Assembly (NCBI GenBank): GCA_902469965.1
Contig: CABREP010000001.1
Coordinates: 33,390 to 97,389, forward strand
Length of the DNA: 64,000 nt
Source of the DNA: Egerieimonas sp900552095
Lineage (GTDB): Bacteria > Bacillota > Clostridia > Lachnospirales > Lachnospiraceae
Direction: 5' to 3'
Part shown: positions 33,523-42,652 of the stretch, one piece after another
Layout of the letters: each line of letters opens with the position of its first letter
How positions within the stretch are numbered: the first letter of the stretch is position 1
The notes under the pieces: model-generated
What the model saw: only the letters and a program-made list of their open reading frames with translations
Databases searched by the model: none
What the model was told of the DNA's origin: nothing
Program-made: the position numbers and the translations under genes

Positions 33523-35763
33523 ATGCAGGAGCTACAGGAAGTTACGATAGAGGGATATGTGGATCATATCATATTCCGGAATGAGGAGAATGGCTATACC
33601 GTTCTTAATCTGATGTGCGACGGGGAAGAGATGACCTGCGTGGGGATGTTTCCTTATTTGTCGGAAGGGGAGATGATCCAGGCCAAAGGCGGCTATGTGG
33701 AACACGCCTCTTATGGAAAGCAGTTTAAAGTGTCTTCCTATGAGACGAAAGTTCCGGAAGACGCAGTTGCTATAGAACGTTATCTGGGAAGCGGCGCAGT
33801 GAAGGGAGTGGGCTCTGCCCTGGCGGCCAGGATTGTCCGGTGCTTTGGAGAAGACACTCTGCGCATTATGGAGGAAGAGCCGGAGCGCCTGGCTGAGATC
33901 AAGGGAATCAGTCCGAGGAAGGCGCAGGAGATTGCGGTGCAGGTAGAAGGAAAGGCAGAAATGCGGAACGCGATGATCTTTCTTCAGCAGTACGGAATCT
34001 CAGTTTCTCTCGGTATGAAGATCTATAACAGGTATGGCGCCAGAATGTACCGGATTCTTCAGGAGAATCCTTACCAGATGGCGGAAGATCTGGAAGGAGT
34101 GGGATTTAAGATTGCAGACGAGATTGCGTCGAAGATCGGGATTCATACAGATTCAGATTATCGGATCCGAAGCGGTCTTTTCTATGTGCTGACGCAGGCG
34201 TCCGGGGAGGGGCATATGTTCCTGCCTCAGCATGAGCTGCTCCGCCGGGCATCCGTCCTTCTGGGGGTGGAGCCGGAGCGCATGGAGAAGCATGTGATGG
34301 ATCTAGCTATGGACGGAAAAGTGGTGGTCAAAGAACTTTTCCGGGGAGAAGAGCCGGTTCCAGTGGTATATGCGGGAAAGAACTATCAGCTGGAGATCAG
34401 TACAGCCCGCATGCTGAAGGATCTGGATCTGAAAAATGACGAGCCGGCAGAGAGGATCGAGAAACGCCTTTCCCAGGTGGAAGAGGGCAGCAGGCTCATT
34501 CTGGATGAGATGCAGAGGCAGGCGGTGATAGAGTCTGTGCGCAACGGAGTTCTGGTGCTGACGGGAGGACCCGGAACCGGAAAGACAACCACCATCAATG
34601 CCATGATCTCTTATTTTGAATCGGCAGGGCTGGAGATTCTGCTGGCCGCACCCACGGGACGGGCAGCCAAAAGAATGACGGAAGCTACCGGTTATGAGGC
34701 GAAAACGATACATAGGCTGCTGGAACTGTCAGGCGGTGTGGAAGATGAAGGCGGACCGGTTCACTTTGAGCGGAATCAGGAGAATCCTCTGGAAGCCGAT
34801 GTGATCATTATCGATGAAATGTCTATGGTTGATATTTATCTGATGCATGCGCTGCTGCTGGCAGTCAGCGTAGGGACCCGTCTGGTTCTGGTAGGAGATG
34901 TGAATCAGCTGCCCAGCGTGGGACCGGGCAGTGTCCTGAAGGATATTATTAATTCCGGTGTTTTCTGTGTGGTGGAGCTGAATAAAATTTTCCGCCAGGC
35001 CACGGAGAGCGATATTGTGGTAAATGCTCATAAGATAAACAGAGGAGAACCGGTCAGTCTGGATAACAAGAGCATGGATTTTTTCTTCCTGAAACGGTAT
35101 GATGCCACTATCATTATCCGGGTGGTAATTGCCCTGATTCAGCAGAAGCTTCCCCGGTTTGTGGATGCAGGGCCGCTGGATATCCAGGTGATGACGCCTA
35201 TGAGGAAGGGGCTTCTGGGCGTGGAGCGGTTAAATGAGATTTTGCAGCATTATCTGAATCCTCCGGCTAAAAATAAAAAAGAAAGAGAGACGGCCGGGGG
35301 AAAGTTCCGGGAAGGTGATAAGGTCATGCAGATCCGGAATAACTATCAGCTGGAGTGGGAGATCTGTGACAAATATGATATTCCGGTAGAAAAGGGAGTG
35401 GGGGTCTTCAATGGAGACATGGGAATCCTGCGGGAGATCAACACATTTTCCGAGACGGCCCGTGTGGAATTCGAGGACAGGCGCTTTGTGGAATATACTT
35501 TTAAGCAGCTGGAAGAGCTGGAACTGGCTTATGCGATCACGATCCACAAAGCACAGGGAAGCGAGTATCCGGCGGTGGTGATCCCTCTTCTTTCCGGGCC
35601 GCGCATGCTGATGAACCGGAATCTGATCTACACGGCGGTGACCAGGGCAAAGAAATGTGTTACCCTGGTGGGAGATGAGAAGGCTTTTTTTGATATGGTC
35701 AGCAATAAGACAGAGCAGAGCCGGTATACTACACTGAGGCAGAGACTTCAGGAACTTTCCTGA
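33523..35763 (+). CDS. recD2: ATP-dependent RecD2-type DNA helicase
   Basis: 746 aa. An N-terminal OB/HhH part (about 1-190, including VKGVGSALAARIVRCFG and LAEIKGISPRKAQEI) precedes the SF1B helicase core with Walker A GGPGTGKTTT, motif II IIDEMSM and the C-terminal TIHKAQGSEYPAVV and YTAVTRAKK motifs. RecD2 is a 5'-3' helicase found without RecBC and acts in repair and replication-fork maintenance. It begins directly at the mreB stop; comF follows 39 bases later. Confidence 0.95.
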   Translation: MQELQEVTIEGYVDHIIFRNEENGYTVLNLMCDGEEMTCVGMFPYLSEGEMIQAKGGYVEHASYGKQFKVSSYETKVPEDAVAIERYLGSGAVKGVGSALAARIVRCFGEDTLRIMEEEPERLAEIKGISPRKAQEIAVQVEGKAEMRNAMIFLQQYGISVSLGMKIYNRYGARMYRILQENPYQMAEDLEGVGFKIADEIASKIGIHTDSDYRIRSGLFYVLTQASGEGHMFLPQHELLRRASVLLGVEPERMEKHVMDLAMDGKVVVKELFRGEEPVPVVYAGKNYQLEISTARMLKDLDLKNDEPAERIEKRLSQVEEGSRLILDEMQRQAVIESVRNGVLVLTGGPGTGKTTTINAMISYFESAGLEILLAAPTGRAAKRMTEATGYEAKTIHRLLELSGGVEDEGGPVHFERNQENPLEADVIIIDEMSMVDIYLMHALLLAVSVGTRLVLVGDVNQLPSVGPGSVLKDIINSGVFCVVELNKIFRQATESDIVVNAHKINRGEPVSLDNKSMDFFFLKRYDATIIIRVVIALIQQKLPRFVDAGPLDIQVMTPMRKGLLGVERLNEILQHYLNPPAKNKKERETAGGKFREGDKVMQIRNNYQLEWEICDKYDIPVEKGVGVFNGDMGILREINTFSETARVEFEDRRFVEYTFKQLEELELAYAITIHKAQGSEYPAVVIPLLSGPRMLMNRNLIYTAVTRAKKCVTLVGDEKAFFDMVSNKTEQSRYTTLRQRLQELS

Positions 35764-35802
35764 AAGAAGAGGTAAGATTTCATCGGGGAGAAAGGATGAA
35801 AT

Positions 35803-36543
35803 TTGGCAGAGAGAGCGGTAAAAAAATGGATAAAAGGGGCGGCGGCAGGCCTGACAGATCTTCTGTATCCTCCCAGATGTCCCCTGTGCGGCGATATTCT
35901 GACAGGGCGGCAGACTGCCTGCTCGGACTGCCTGAAAAAAGAACAGCCGATCCGGGAACCGCGCTGTAAAAAATGCGGGAAGGCTTTGCGGAAAGAAGAA
36001 CAGGAGTACTGTGAAGACTGCGAAAAGAGGAAGCATCTCTACACGGAAGGAAGAGGGATTTTTCCCTATCAGGGAGGAATGAAGAAGGCGCTTCTGGATC
36101 TGAAATATCAGGGAAAACGGGAAAATGCCCTGTTTCTGGGGCGGGCTTTGGCGAATCTGGGCAGAAAGGATGTGCTCAGATGGAGGCCGGAGGTGGTCAT
36201 TCCGGTGCCGGTGCACCGGAAAAGGAGAAAAGAGCGGGGGTATAATCAGGCGGAGCTTCTGGCCAGGATCTGTGCCGAAGCCTGGGGGATACCGATGGAC
36301 AGTCAGGCGGTGGTCCGGACGCACAGGACAAAAGCGCAGAAAAACCTGGATCCGAAAGAACGGAGAAAAAATCTTGCCAGTGCTTTTGGAGCGGGAAAGA
36401 GCAGAAAGAATTATAAAAATATACTGATCATTGATGACATTTATACTACGGGAAGCACGCTGGACGGAGTTTCCCGGGTCCTCCTGAAACAGGGGGCGGA
36501 ACACATCTATTTTCTTACGGTTTGCATTGGAACCGGTATCTGA
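35803..36543 (+). CDS. comF: ComF-family phosphoribosyltransferase-like protein
   Basis: 246 aa. A zinc-finger-like N-terminus (CPLCGDIL, CSDCLKKE, CKKCGKALR, CEDCEKRK) is followed by a phosphoribosyltransferase fold with the PRPP loop ILIIDDIYTTGSTLDG. ComF aids DNA uptake for transformation, possibly with a helicase partner. The start must be TTG at 35803: the nearby ATG at 35796 is in another frame. An AAAGG stands seven bases upstream. Together with comEA and comEC it indicates a DNA-uptake capability, though pilus genes are not in view. Confidence 0.9.
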   Translation: MAERAVKKWIKGAAAGLTDLLYPPRCPLCGDILTGRQTACSDCLKKEQPIREPRCKKCGKALRKEEQEYCEDCEKRKHLYTEGRGIFPYQGGMKKALLDLKYQGKRENALFLGRALANLGRKDVLRWRPEVVIPVPVHRKRRKERGYNQAELLARICAEAWGIPMDSQAVVRTHRTKAQKNLDPKERRKNLASAFGAGKSRKNYKNILIIDDIYTTGSTLDGVSRVLLKQGAEHIYFLTVCIGTGI

Positions 36544-36589
36544 GTCAGCACACAATCCCATCAATTGTTACAAAAATTCCTTTAATTAC

Positions 36590-36618
36590 TTTTCAGACAG
36601 GGAGAACTATGGTACAAT
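36590..36618 (+). promoter_or_regulatory. Promoter of the cdaA-region operon
   Basis: TTTTCA (36590-36595), 17-base spacer, TACAAT (36613-36618) with an extended TGG before the -10. Confidence 0.6.
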
Positions 36619-36661
36619 AACTTATTATGAGTAGAAGAATGCCCTTTTAAAGGAGAGAAGT

Positions 36662-37111
36662 ATGGTAGATGAAAGAAAGGTCAGACTGATGACCAGACTG
36701 GCCCGCTACGAGCAGAGGGAAGGCAGAGAAGCGCTGCGGATTAATAAGTTTTACCGGAGTGATTATATCGGCCTGGCACTCCTGCGGAATTTTTTTATGA
36801 CTACGATCGGCTACGGTCTTCTTGTGCTTCTGGTCGTGGGATATTATTCGGATTACCTGATGGATTACATTTACAAGATGGATCTGCAGGTTTTTGCGGT
36901 GGTGCTGGTTGCGGGTTATGTGGTAGTTCTGGCAGCATATTCGGCAGTGACCTACGTGGTATACTCAATCCGGCATGCCAGAGCAAAAAAAAGTGTCAGA
37001 TCCTACTATCTGAAACTGGGTGAACTGGAGAAAATGACCCGGGGAACCATAGAAAAGCAGAGAAAAACAGGGGAGAAGACGGAAGGAGAACGGTATGACG
37101 ATGCTGGTTGA
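36662..37111 (+). CDS. Unknown protein with two membrane helices
   Basis: 149 aa, not recognised. A basic N-terminal region (1-45) precedes two long hydrophobic helices (about 46-66 and 76-103) and a charged C-terminal tail (RHARAKKSVRSYYLKLGELEKMTRG) that looks helical. The start ATG follows AAAGGAGAGAAG. Its 3' end overlaps the next gene by 17 bases, so the two membrane proteins should be made together and may interact. They stand directly upstream of cdaA, in what looks like a single operon. Confidence 0.75.
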   Translation: MVDERKVRLMTRLARYEQREGREALRINKFYRSDYIGLALLRNFFMTTIGYGLLVLLVVGYYSDYLMDYIYKMDLQVFAVVLVAGYVVVLAAYSAVTYVVYSIRHARAKKSVRSYYLKLGELEKMTRGTIEKQRKTGEKTEGERYDDAG

Positions 37112-38153
37112 TTTGCGTGAAAAAATAAAAAGACTTTACGGGCAGTATGGAGTCTATGTTCAGATAGCGGCAAAGTTCCTGCTTGCGCTGGCGATTCTGC
37201 TGTTTATCGGCGCGGCACTTCCTTTTAATGCAGTGCTGGGCAATATTTTTGTTCAGCTGATCCTGGCGCTGATCTGTTCGATCATACCGCTGCAGGGGAT
37301 TGCGCTGGTAGGCTGTCTGGCAGTGGTGGGACAGTGTTTCTCCCTGAGTGCGGAAGTGGGCGTCCTAGCGGTGATTCTGCTGCTGGCAGTTCTGCTGCTG
37401 TATTTTCGGATCACACCGAAAGACAGTCTGGCGCTGGTTTTAACACCGCTTGCCTTTGGAATCGGAATACCGGCAGCGGTTCCGATGGGATTCGGGCTGG
37501 TGGGAGGAATTGGATCCTGTCTTTCTTCAGGCTGCGGAGTGATTTTCTATACCTTTATTCATGCGATCCAGACGCATCTGGAAGAACTGCAGAATCCGGA
37601 ACTGGAGATGTTGAAGCGGTCCAAGATTATTCTGGATTCTATGATGAAAGAAGATAACCTGATCGTTCTGGTGATTTTGTTTGCTGCAGTTACAATTATT
37701 GTAAATGCAGTCCGCAGACTGTCAGTGGATTACTCCTGGTATCTTGCCATTGGCACGGGCGCAGTGGCCTATCTGGCGATCAGCATTGCAGTCTCCATAT
37801 TTTCGGGAAATTCGGGGAGCCTGCTTCCGGCGATCCTGGGAGTGGCCGGTGCGGTAGTGGTCAGCCTGATTCTCCAGTTTTTCCTTTTTCATGTGGATTA
37901 CAGAAGGACGGAGTACCTGGAATATGAAGACGATGAGTACCATTATTATGTAAAGGCCGTTCCCAAGGTGGTGGCTGATCTGGCTGTGCGGCCGAAGAGA
38001 GCATCTGCAGAGCCGGAGGTGCAGGATACCGGGGCGGCCGCGGAGGACGGGAGCGGACTGGAAGAAGAACATGCTTCTCCGGTAGTAGCTCCGCCGGAAG
38101 TGGAAACGATCGATTTTGAATCAAAACTGGAAGAATCATTGAAAGATCTGTAA
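37095..38153 (+). CDS. Unknown polytopic membrane protein upstream of cdaA
   Basis: 352 aa, no family that I can name. About ten hydrophobic segments fill residues 20-275, with Gly-rich turns (PMGFGLVGGIGSCLSSGCGV), followed by an acidic cytosolic tail of about 75 residues ending FESKLEESLKDL. The ATG lies six bases after AAGGAG inside the upstream gene. The tail is low in structure and rich in Glu/Pro, as seen in proteins that bind partners. Linkage to cdaA makes a role in c-di-AMP signalling or in envelope assembly plausible, but it is unproven. Confidence 0.75.
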   Translation: MTMLVDLREKIKRLYGQYGVYVQIAAKFLLALAILLFIGAALPFNAVLGNIFVQLILALICSIIPLQGIALVGCLAVVGQCFSLSAEVGVLAVILLLAVLLLYFRITPKDSLALVLTPLAFGIGIPAAVPMGFGLVGGIGSCLSSGCGVIFYTFIHAIQTHLEELQNPELEMLKRSKIILDSMMKEDNLIVLVILFAAVTIIVNAVRRLSVDYSWYLAIGTGAVAYLAISIAVSIFSGNSGSLLPAILGVAGAVVVSLILQFFLFHVDYRRTEYLEYEDDEYHYYVKAVPKVVADLAVRPKRASAEPEVQDTGAAAEDGSGLEEEHASPVVAPPEVETIDFESKLEESLKDL

Positions 38154-38185
38154 GCGTTCAGAACGTTCAGAAAGGAGGCAGTTAG

Positions 38186-39079
38186 ATGACGCAGATATTA
38201 AGGGATGCGTTACAGAATATTTCCTGGCCCACGAATGTGGAGATCATGGACTTTGTCCAGATCCTTCTGATTGCCTTTTTTGTGTATCATCTGATGCTCT
38301 GGATCAAAAATACCCGGGCCTATACCCTGCTTAAGGGAATTGTTCTGGTAATTGTCTTTCTGCTGGTGGCCAGGATTTTTGAAATGCACACAATTCTCTG
38401 GATTTTCAAAAATCTGAGTATGGTAGCCGTTACCGGAATGATCGTTATCTTTCAGCCTGAGCTGCGCAAGGCGCTGGAGCAGCTGGGAGAGAAGAAGGTG
38501 ATCTCCACCATTATTCCTTTTGACGGAGGAAAAGAAGGGGAAACTGTGATCAGCGACCATACTATAAATGAGCTGATCCGGGCGACCTACGATATGGCGG
38601 AAGTAAAGACGGGGGCGCTGATCGTGATCGAGAAAAATATTCTTCTCTCCGAGTACGAGAAGACAGGGATTATCCTGGATTCGGAGATCAGCAGTCAGCT
38701 GTTGATTAATATTTTTGAACACAACACGCCGCTCCATGACGGGGCTGTGATGATCCGGAATGACCGTCTGGTGGCGGCAACCTGCTATCTACCCCTGTCA
38801 GAGAATATGGATCTGAACAAAAATCTGGGGACAAGGCACCGGGCCGGCGTGGGGATCAGCGAGGTGAGCGATGCCCTTACAATCGTAGTTTCTGAGGAAA
38901 CAGGAAAAGTCTCCTACACACTGAAGGGGGCGATCCACACCAATGTCCCGCCCAGCGAGCTGAGGGAGCAGCTGCACAGCATTCAGAAGAAAATCGAGAA
39001 GTCAGAGAGCGGCAAATTCAGGATATGGAAAGGGAAGGTGAAAGAGAATGAACAGACTCAAAAATCTTCTGACCAATAA
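38186..39079 (+). CDS. cdaA: Diadenylate cyclase CdaA
   Basis: 297 aa. Three N-terminal membrane helices (about 22-105) precede the DAC (DisA_N) domain with both active-site motifs, DGA (TPLHDGAVMI) and RHR (GTRHRAGVG). It makes the essential second messenger c-di-AMP from two ATP. The start follows AAAGGAGGCAG. Its 3' end overlaps cdaR by 32 bases. In Bacillus the operon is cdaA-cdaR-glmM; glmM is absent here and an HPr gene stands in its place. Confidence 0.95.
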   Translation: MTQILRDALQNISWPTNVEIMDFVQILLIAFFVYHLMLWIKNTRAYTLLKGIVLVIVFLLVARIFEMHTILWIFKNLSMVAVTGMIVIFQPELRKALEQLGEKKVISTIIPFDGGKEGETVISDHTINELIRATYDMAEVKTGALIVIEKNILLSEYEKTGIILDSEISSQLLINIFEHNTPLHDGAVMIRNDRLVAATCYLPLSENMDLNKNLGTRHRAGVGISEVSDALTIVVSEETGKVSYTLKGAIHTNVPPSELREQLHSIQKKIEKSESGKFRIWKGKVKENEQTQKSSDQ

Positions 39080-40334
39080 CCTTGCCCTGAAGATCATTTC
39101 TGTTGTCATTGCCCTGATGATCTGGCTGGTGGTGGTCAATGTGGACGACCCCATTGATTCTCAGACTTACCGGGCAATCCCGGTTCAGGTGAAAAACAGC
39201 GGTTACATCGAGAGCATGAATAAAACGTACCGGATCGAAGATGAGGACAGTACAGTCTCGGTGATTTTGAAAGGCAAGCGGTCCGTGATCAAAAACCGTC
39301 AGAATGATATTACGGCGGCGGCGGACCTTACCCAGATCATAGATCTGGATTCGGATCCCGTTATGGTTCCGGTAACTGTGACCTGTCCCGGTGTGGAGGC
39401 AGAGGACATCACTGTAATTCCGAGAAATATTCCGGTGATTATTGAGGATGCGGCAAGTATCGATCCTATGGTGTCCGTAAATGCCAGCAATATCAAGCCG
39501 GCCAATGGTTATGAAGTAGGAGAGATCAGCGTAAATCCGGAAAATATCGTGATTACAGGTCCAAAGACAATTATCCAGCAGATCGACCGCGTAGTGGCTG
39601 AGGTGGAAGTAAACGGGATCAGCCAGGATACGACGGTTCAGGCCAAGCTTAAAATCGTGGATAAGAATAAAGAAGAACTGTCAGAAGCAAAAATGTCCTA
39701 TCTGAAGTTCAGCAGCGGGTCGGCCAATGTAAATGTGGACATCCGGCTGTGGGAGGTAAGGGACGGCGTGAAGCTGAAGGCCGATTATAAGGGAAGCGTT
39801 CCTTCCGGCTATCAGGTCAGCGAGACGACTACCACTCCGGAAGAAATCTCAGTGGCAGGATCGCCGGAAGCCCTGGAAGCCCTGGCGGAGAATGGAAATG
39901 AGATTATCATTCCATCCGGGGATCTGGAGAGGAACGATGAGTTTGAGTGGACCCTGGATCTGTCCCAGTATCTGCCGGAAGGTCTTAAGCTGGCAACCGA
40001 CGTTACAAACAGGATCCAGGTGAAAGCGGTGATCATTCCGCTGGGAAGCCGAAGCCTGAATCTGGAAGTGACGAGCATCACGGTGCAGAATCAGGATATT
40101 GATCTGGATGTGGCCTATGATGAAAAGCAGGTGATCGTCAGTGTAAAGGCGGCTTCCGACATTTTGGATAAGCTTACCGTGGGCGATATTTCAGCGACCA
40201 TAGACCTGAAGGATCTGGGCGCGGGGGACTATACCGTACCGGTATCAGTCACACTGCCGGATGGGTATGAGCTGGTAGAACCGGTGGAACTGAGCCTGCA
40301 CCTGATGGAAAAAGAAAAAACAGGGGAAAGTTAA
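39048..40334 (+). CDS. cdaR: YbbR-domain regulator CdaR
   Basis: 428 aa. One N-terminal membrane helix (about 9-27) is followed by four YbbR-like repeats outside the membrane (each about 80-90 residues; for example the stretches around INPENIVITG-like VNPENIVITG and TPEEISVAGSP). CdaR binds CdaA across the membrane and adjusts c-di-AMP output. Overlap with cdaA by 32 bases supports a complex. The ribosome site GAAGGTGAAAG lies inside cdaA. Confidence 0.93.
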   Translation: MNRLKNLLTNNLALKIISVVIALMIWLVVVNVDDPIDSQTYRAIPVQVKNSGYIESMNKTYRIEDEDSTVSVILKGKRSVIKNRQNDITAAADLTQIIDLDSDPVMVPVTVTCPGVEAEDITVIPRNIPVIIEDAASIDPMVSVNASNIKPANGYEVGEISVNPENIVITGPKTIIQQIDRVVAEVEVNGISQDTTVQAKLKIVDKNKEELSEAKMSYLKFSSGSANVNVDIRLWEVRDGVKLKADYKGSVPSGYQVSETTTTPEEISVAGSPEALEALAENGNEIIIPSGDLERNDEFEWTLDLSQYLPEGLKLATDVTNRIQVKAVIIPLGSRSLNLEVTSITVQNQDIDLDVAYDEKQVIVSVKAASDILDKLTVGDISATIDLKDLGAGDYTVPVSVTLPDGYELVEPVELSLHLMEKEKTGES

Positions 40335-40347
40335 GGGGGTATTGATT

Positions 40348-40611
40348 ATGATCAGTCAGAAAATAGTTATCACAAATCCGACAGGCCTGCATCTTCGCCC
40401 GGCGGGATACCTGTGCAATCAGGCGATCAAATTTAAATCTCTGATCACATTCACGTTCGGAGATACAACTGCAAATGCGAAAAGTGTGCTCAGTGTGCTG
40501 GGCGCCTGTGTAAAATGCGGGGATGAGATCGAACTGGTCTGTGAGGGAGAAGATGAGGAAGAAGCGCTCCAGCATATGGTGGCTGCGATCGAGAGCGGCC
40601 TGGGAGAGTAG
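40348..40611 (+). CDS. HPr-family phosphocarrier
   Basis: 87 aa from the ATG at 40348 (GGGGGT ribosome site); an in-frame TTG six bases upstream is less likely. The phosphoacceptor His lies in NPTGLHLRPAG, and the regulatory Ser equivalent to HPr Ser46 is present in NAKSVLSVLG. It could be the PTS HPr or a Crh/NPr-like regulator. No Enzyme I gene is nearby. It is 13 bases after cdaR, linking sugar-transport status to the c-di-AMP operon if co-transcribed. Confidence 0.88.
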   Translation: MISQKIVITNPTGLHLRPAGYLCNQAIKFKSLITFTFGDTTANAKSVLSVLGACVKCGDEIELVCEGEDEEEALQHMVAAIESGLGE

Positions 40612-40628
40612 AAAAAAATAAGAAAGAG

Positions 40629-40652
40629 GCAGTATCCCGGGAGGGATACTGC
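40629..40652 (+). promoter_or_regulatory. Perfect intercistronic hairpin without a T-tract
   Basis: GCAGTATCCC-GGGA-GGGATACTGC, a 10-bp stem with a four-base loop, stands between the HPr gene and rfbC. No U-run follows, so it may be an RNA processing or stability element, or a weak terminator. Confidence 0.5.
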
Positions 40653-40679
40653 TGCTTGCGTTAAGAAAGGATGAAAGTT

Positions 40680-41249
40680 ATGGGAAAAATTACAGTAGAA
40701 ACCTGCGAAATTGAAGGATTAAAAGTGATCACACCGGCGGTGTTCGGGGATGAGAGAGGATATTTTATGGAGACTTATAATTATAACGATTATAAGGCTG
40801 CCGGTATTGATATGGAGTTTGTTCAGGATAATCAGTCCAGTTCCAGAAAAGGAGTGCTTCGCGGCCTTCATTTTCAGATCAATTATCCGCAGGATAAGCT
40901 GGTGCGCGTAGTGAGCGGAGAAGTTTTTGACGTGGCTGTGGATCTGCGTCCCGGTTCTGCTACTTTTGGAAAATGGTATGGTGTGCTGCTCTCAGCAGAA
41001 AATAAGAAACAGTTCTTTATCCCGAAGAATTTTGCCCATGGCTTTATTGTGCTGTCTGATTCAGCAGAATTTGCCTACAAATGTACAGATTTTTACCATC
41101 CCAACGATGAGGGCGGTCTGGCCTGGAATGATCCGGAGATCGGTGTAGAATGGCCGATGCCGGAGGGCATGACAAAAGAGGATCTGATCATTTCCGAGAA
41201 AGATCAGAAATGGTCAGGAATCGGAGCGTATAAAAAGGGACAGGAGTAA
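40680..41249 (+). CDS. rfbC: dTDP-4-dehydrorhamnose 3,5-epimerase
   Basis: 189 aa. The ATG at 40680 is chosen because the AAAGGA site at 40666 is too close to the ATG at 40671. A cupin enzyme with GDERGYFMETYN, the LRGLHFQ catalytic His motif and the FIPKNFAHGF motif. It makes dTDP-4-keto-L-rhamnose on the way to dTDP-rhamnose. The rmlA, rmlB and rmlD partners are not in the window. It opens the polysaccharide locus and points to rhamnose in the product. Confidence 0.95.
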   Translation: MGKITVETCEIEGLKVITPAVFGDERGYFMETYNYNDYKAAGIDMEFVQDNQSSSRKGVLRGLHFQINYPQDKLVRVVSGEVFDVAVDLRPGSATFGKWYGVLLSAENKKQFFIPKNFAHGFIVLSDSAEFAYKCTDFYHPNDEGGLAWNDPEIGVEWPMPEGMTKEDLIISEKDQKWSGIGAYKKGQE

Positions 41250-41253
41250 TAGC

Positions 41254-42642
41254 ATGTCAAAGAAAAAACTGTGTGTGGGGCTGGGAGCTGTTCTCGTCTG
41301 GATTTTGCTGAATATCTGTATTTTTTCTTATCACGTTCCTGTGAATACACAGTGTCAGCTGAATATGAAGGTGGAGGGGGAACAGAAGAGTATTGTTCAG
41401 GTTTACTATCGTCTGAATGGGGAATTTACAGAGACAAACAGCGCGGTGCAGAGCTATGAGGGCGGAGGAACAGAGCAGGAGCTGAGTTTTCCTGTCTCAT
41501 CGGAGGCCGATGCCTTCCGGATAGACTTTGGAGATCAGCCGGGAGCCTCATATACAGTGAGTGATATCTGTTTTGCGGCGGAAGGCCAGAAGATGGAGAA
41601 ATGGACGTGGGAACTGGAGAACCCGATAGAGAAGCTGCAGGTTTCCTATCAGGCTGACAGTGAAGAGGGAAGTTTTCTGGCAGAGACAGAAGGCACAGAC
41701 CCTCATGTGATCTTTCAGGCGGAAGCGGGAGATCTGAGAGGTGTTATGGAAGAGGCGGCACAGAAGGAAAACTTCTGGAAAAACTGCATTCTCGGCTTGC
41801 TTTTGAACGGCGGAGCAGTTCTTGTGATTCTGTTTCGGAAGAAATTTTTTGAACTGCCCAGGGAGCTGTATCAGAACCGCAGACTGATCATGAACCTTTC
41901 TAAAAATGATTTTAAGACGAAGTATGCGGGATCTTATCTGGGAATTGTCTGGGCGTTTATTCAGCCGATCGTTACGATATTAGTATATTGTTTCGTATTT
42001 ACGGTAGGATTCCGGAGCGGTGATGTGGCCAATTATCCCTTTGTGCTGTATCTGATTTCCGGTATGGTGCCCTGGCTCTTTTTCCAGGATGCTTTAAATG
42101 GAGGCACCAATTCTCTGATTGAATACAGTTATCTGGTGAAAAAGGTAGTATTTAAGATCAGTATTCTTCCTATTGTGAAGATTATATCGGCACTTTTTGT
42201 CCACCTGTTTTTTATTGCCTTTTCTCTGGTTGTATTTTCTCTGTACGGATATACGCCTACGATTTATACGGTTCAGATTTTGTATTATTCTGCCTGTACG
42301 TTCCTGTTTTCGCTGGCACTGGTGTATGCAACCAGCGCTATTGTGATCTTTTTCAGGGATCTGACGCAGATTATCAATATTGTTTTGCAGGTGGGCGTCT
42401 GGATGACTCCGATTATGTGGGATCTGAATATGCTTTCCAATCATCCTCTGCTGATGAAATTGTTCAAGTTCAATCCTATGTATTATATCGTGAATGGATA
42501 CAGAGATTCCATGCTGGCTCAGGTCTGGGCGATTGAGCGTTGGAAATGGGGATTATACTTCTGGGTTGTCACCGGCCTGCTGTTCCTTTTGGGTGCGGTG
42601 ATCTTTAAAAAACTGAAAATACATTTTGCGGATGTATTGTAG
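41254..42642 (+). CDS. Polysaccharide ABC exporter permease (Wzm/TagG type) with an N-terminal external domain
   Basis: 462 aa, about 200 longer than ordinary Wzm/TagG. A first helix (about 7-27) is followed by a beta-rich external region (about 28-172) and a second helix (about 175-196). The ABC2_membrane permease with six helices then fills about 205-460 (DFKTKYAGSYLGIVWAFIQP, VWMTPIMWDL). It should move a lipid-linked glycan across the membrane together with the ATPase that follows. The added domain could bind the glycan or a wall partner; I do not recognise it. Four bases separate it from rfbC. Confidence 0.88.
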   Translation: MSKKKLCVGLGAVLVWILLNICIFSYHVPVNTQCQLNMKVEGEQKSIVQVYYRLNGEFTETNSAVQSYEGGGTEQELSFPVSSEADAFRIDFGDQPGASYTVSDICFAAEGQKMEKWTWELENPIEKLQVSYQADSEEGSFLAETEGTDPHVIFQAEAGDLRGVMEEAAQKENFWKNCILGLLLNGGAVLVILFRKKFFELPRELYQNRRLIMNLSKNDFKTKYAGSYLGIVWAFIQPIVTILVYCFVFTVGFRSGDVANYPFVLYLISGMVPWLFFQDALNGGTNSLIEYSYLVKKVVFKISILPIVKIISALFVHLFFIAFSLVVFSLYGYTPTIYTVQILYYSACTFLFSLALVYATSAIVIFFRDLTQIINIVLQVGVWMTPIMWDLNMLSNHPLLMKLFKFNPMYYIVNGYRDSMLAQVWAIERWKWGLYFWVVTGLLFLLGAVIFKKLKIHFADVL

Positions 42643-42652
42643 GAGAGAAAGA

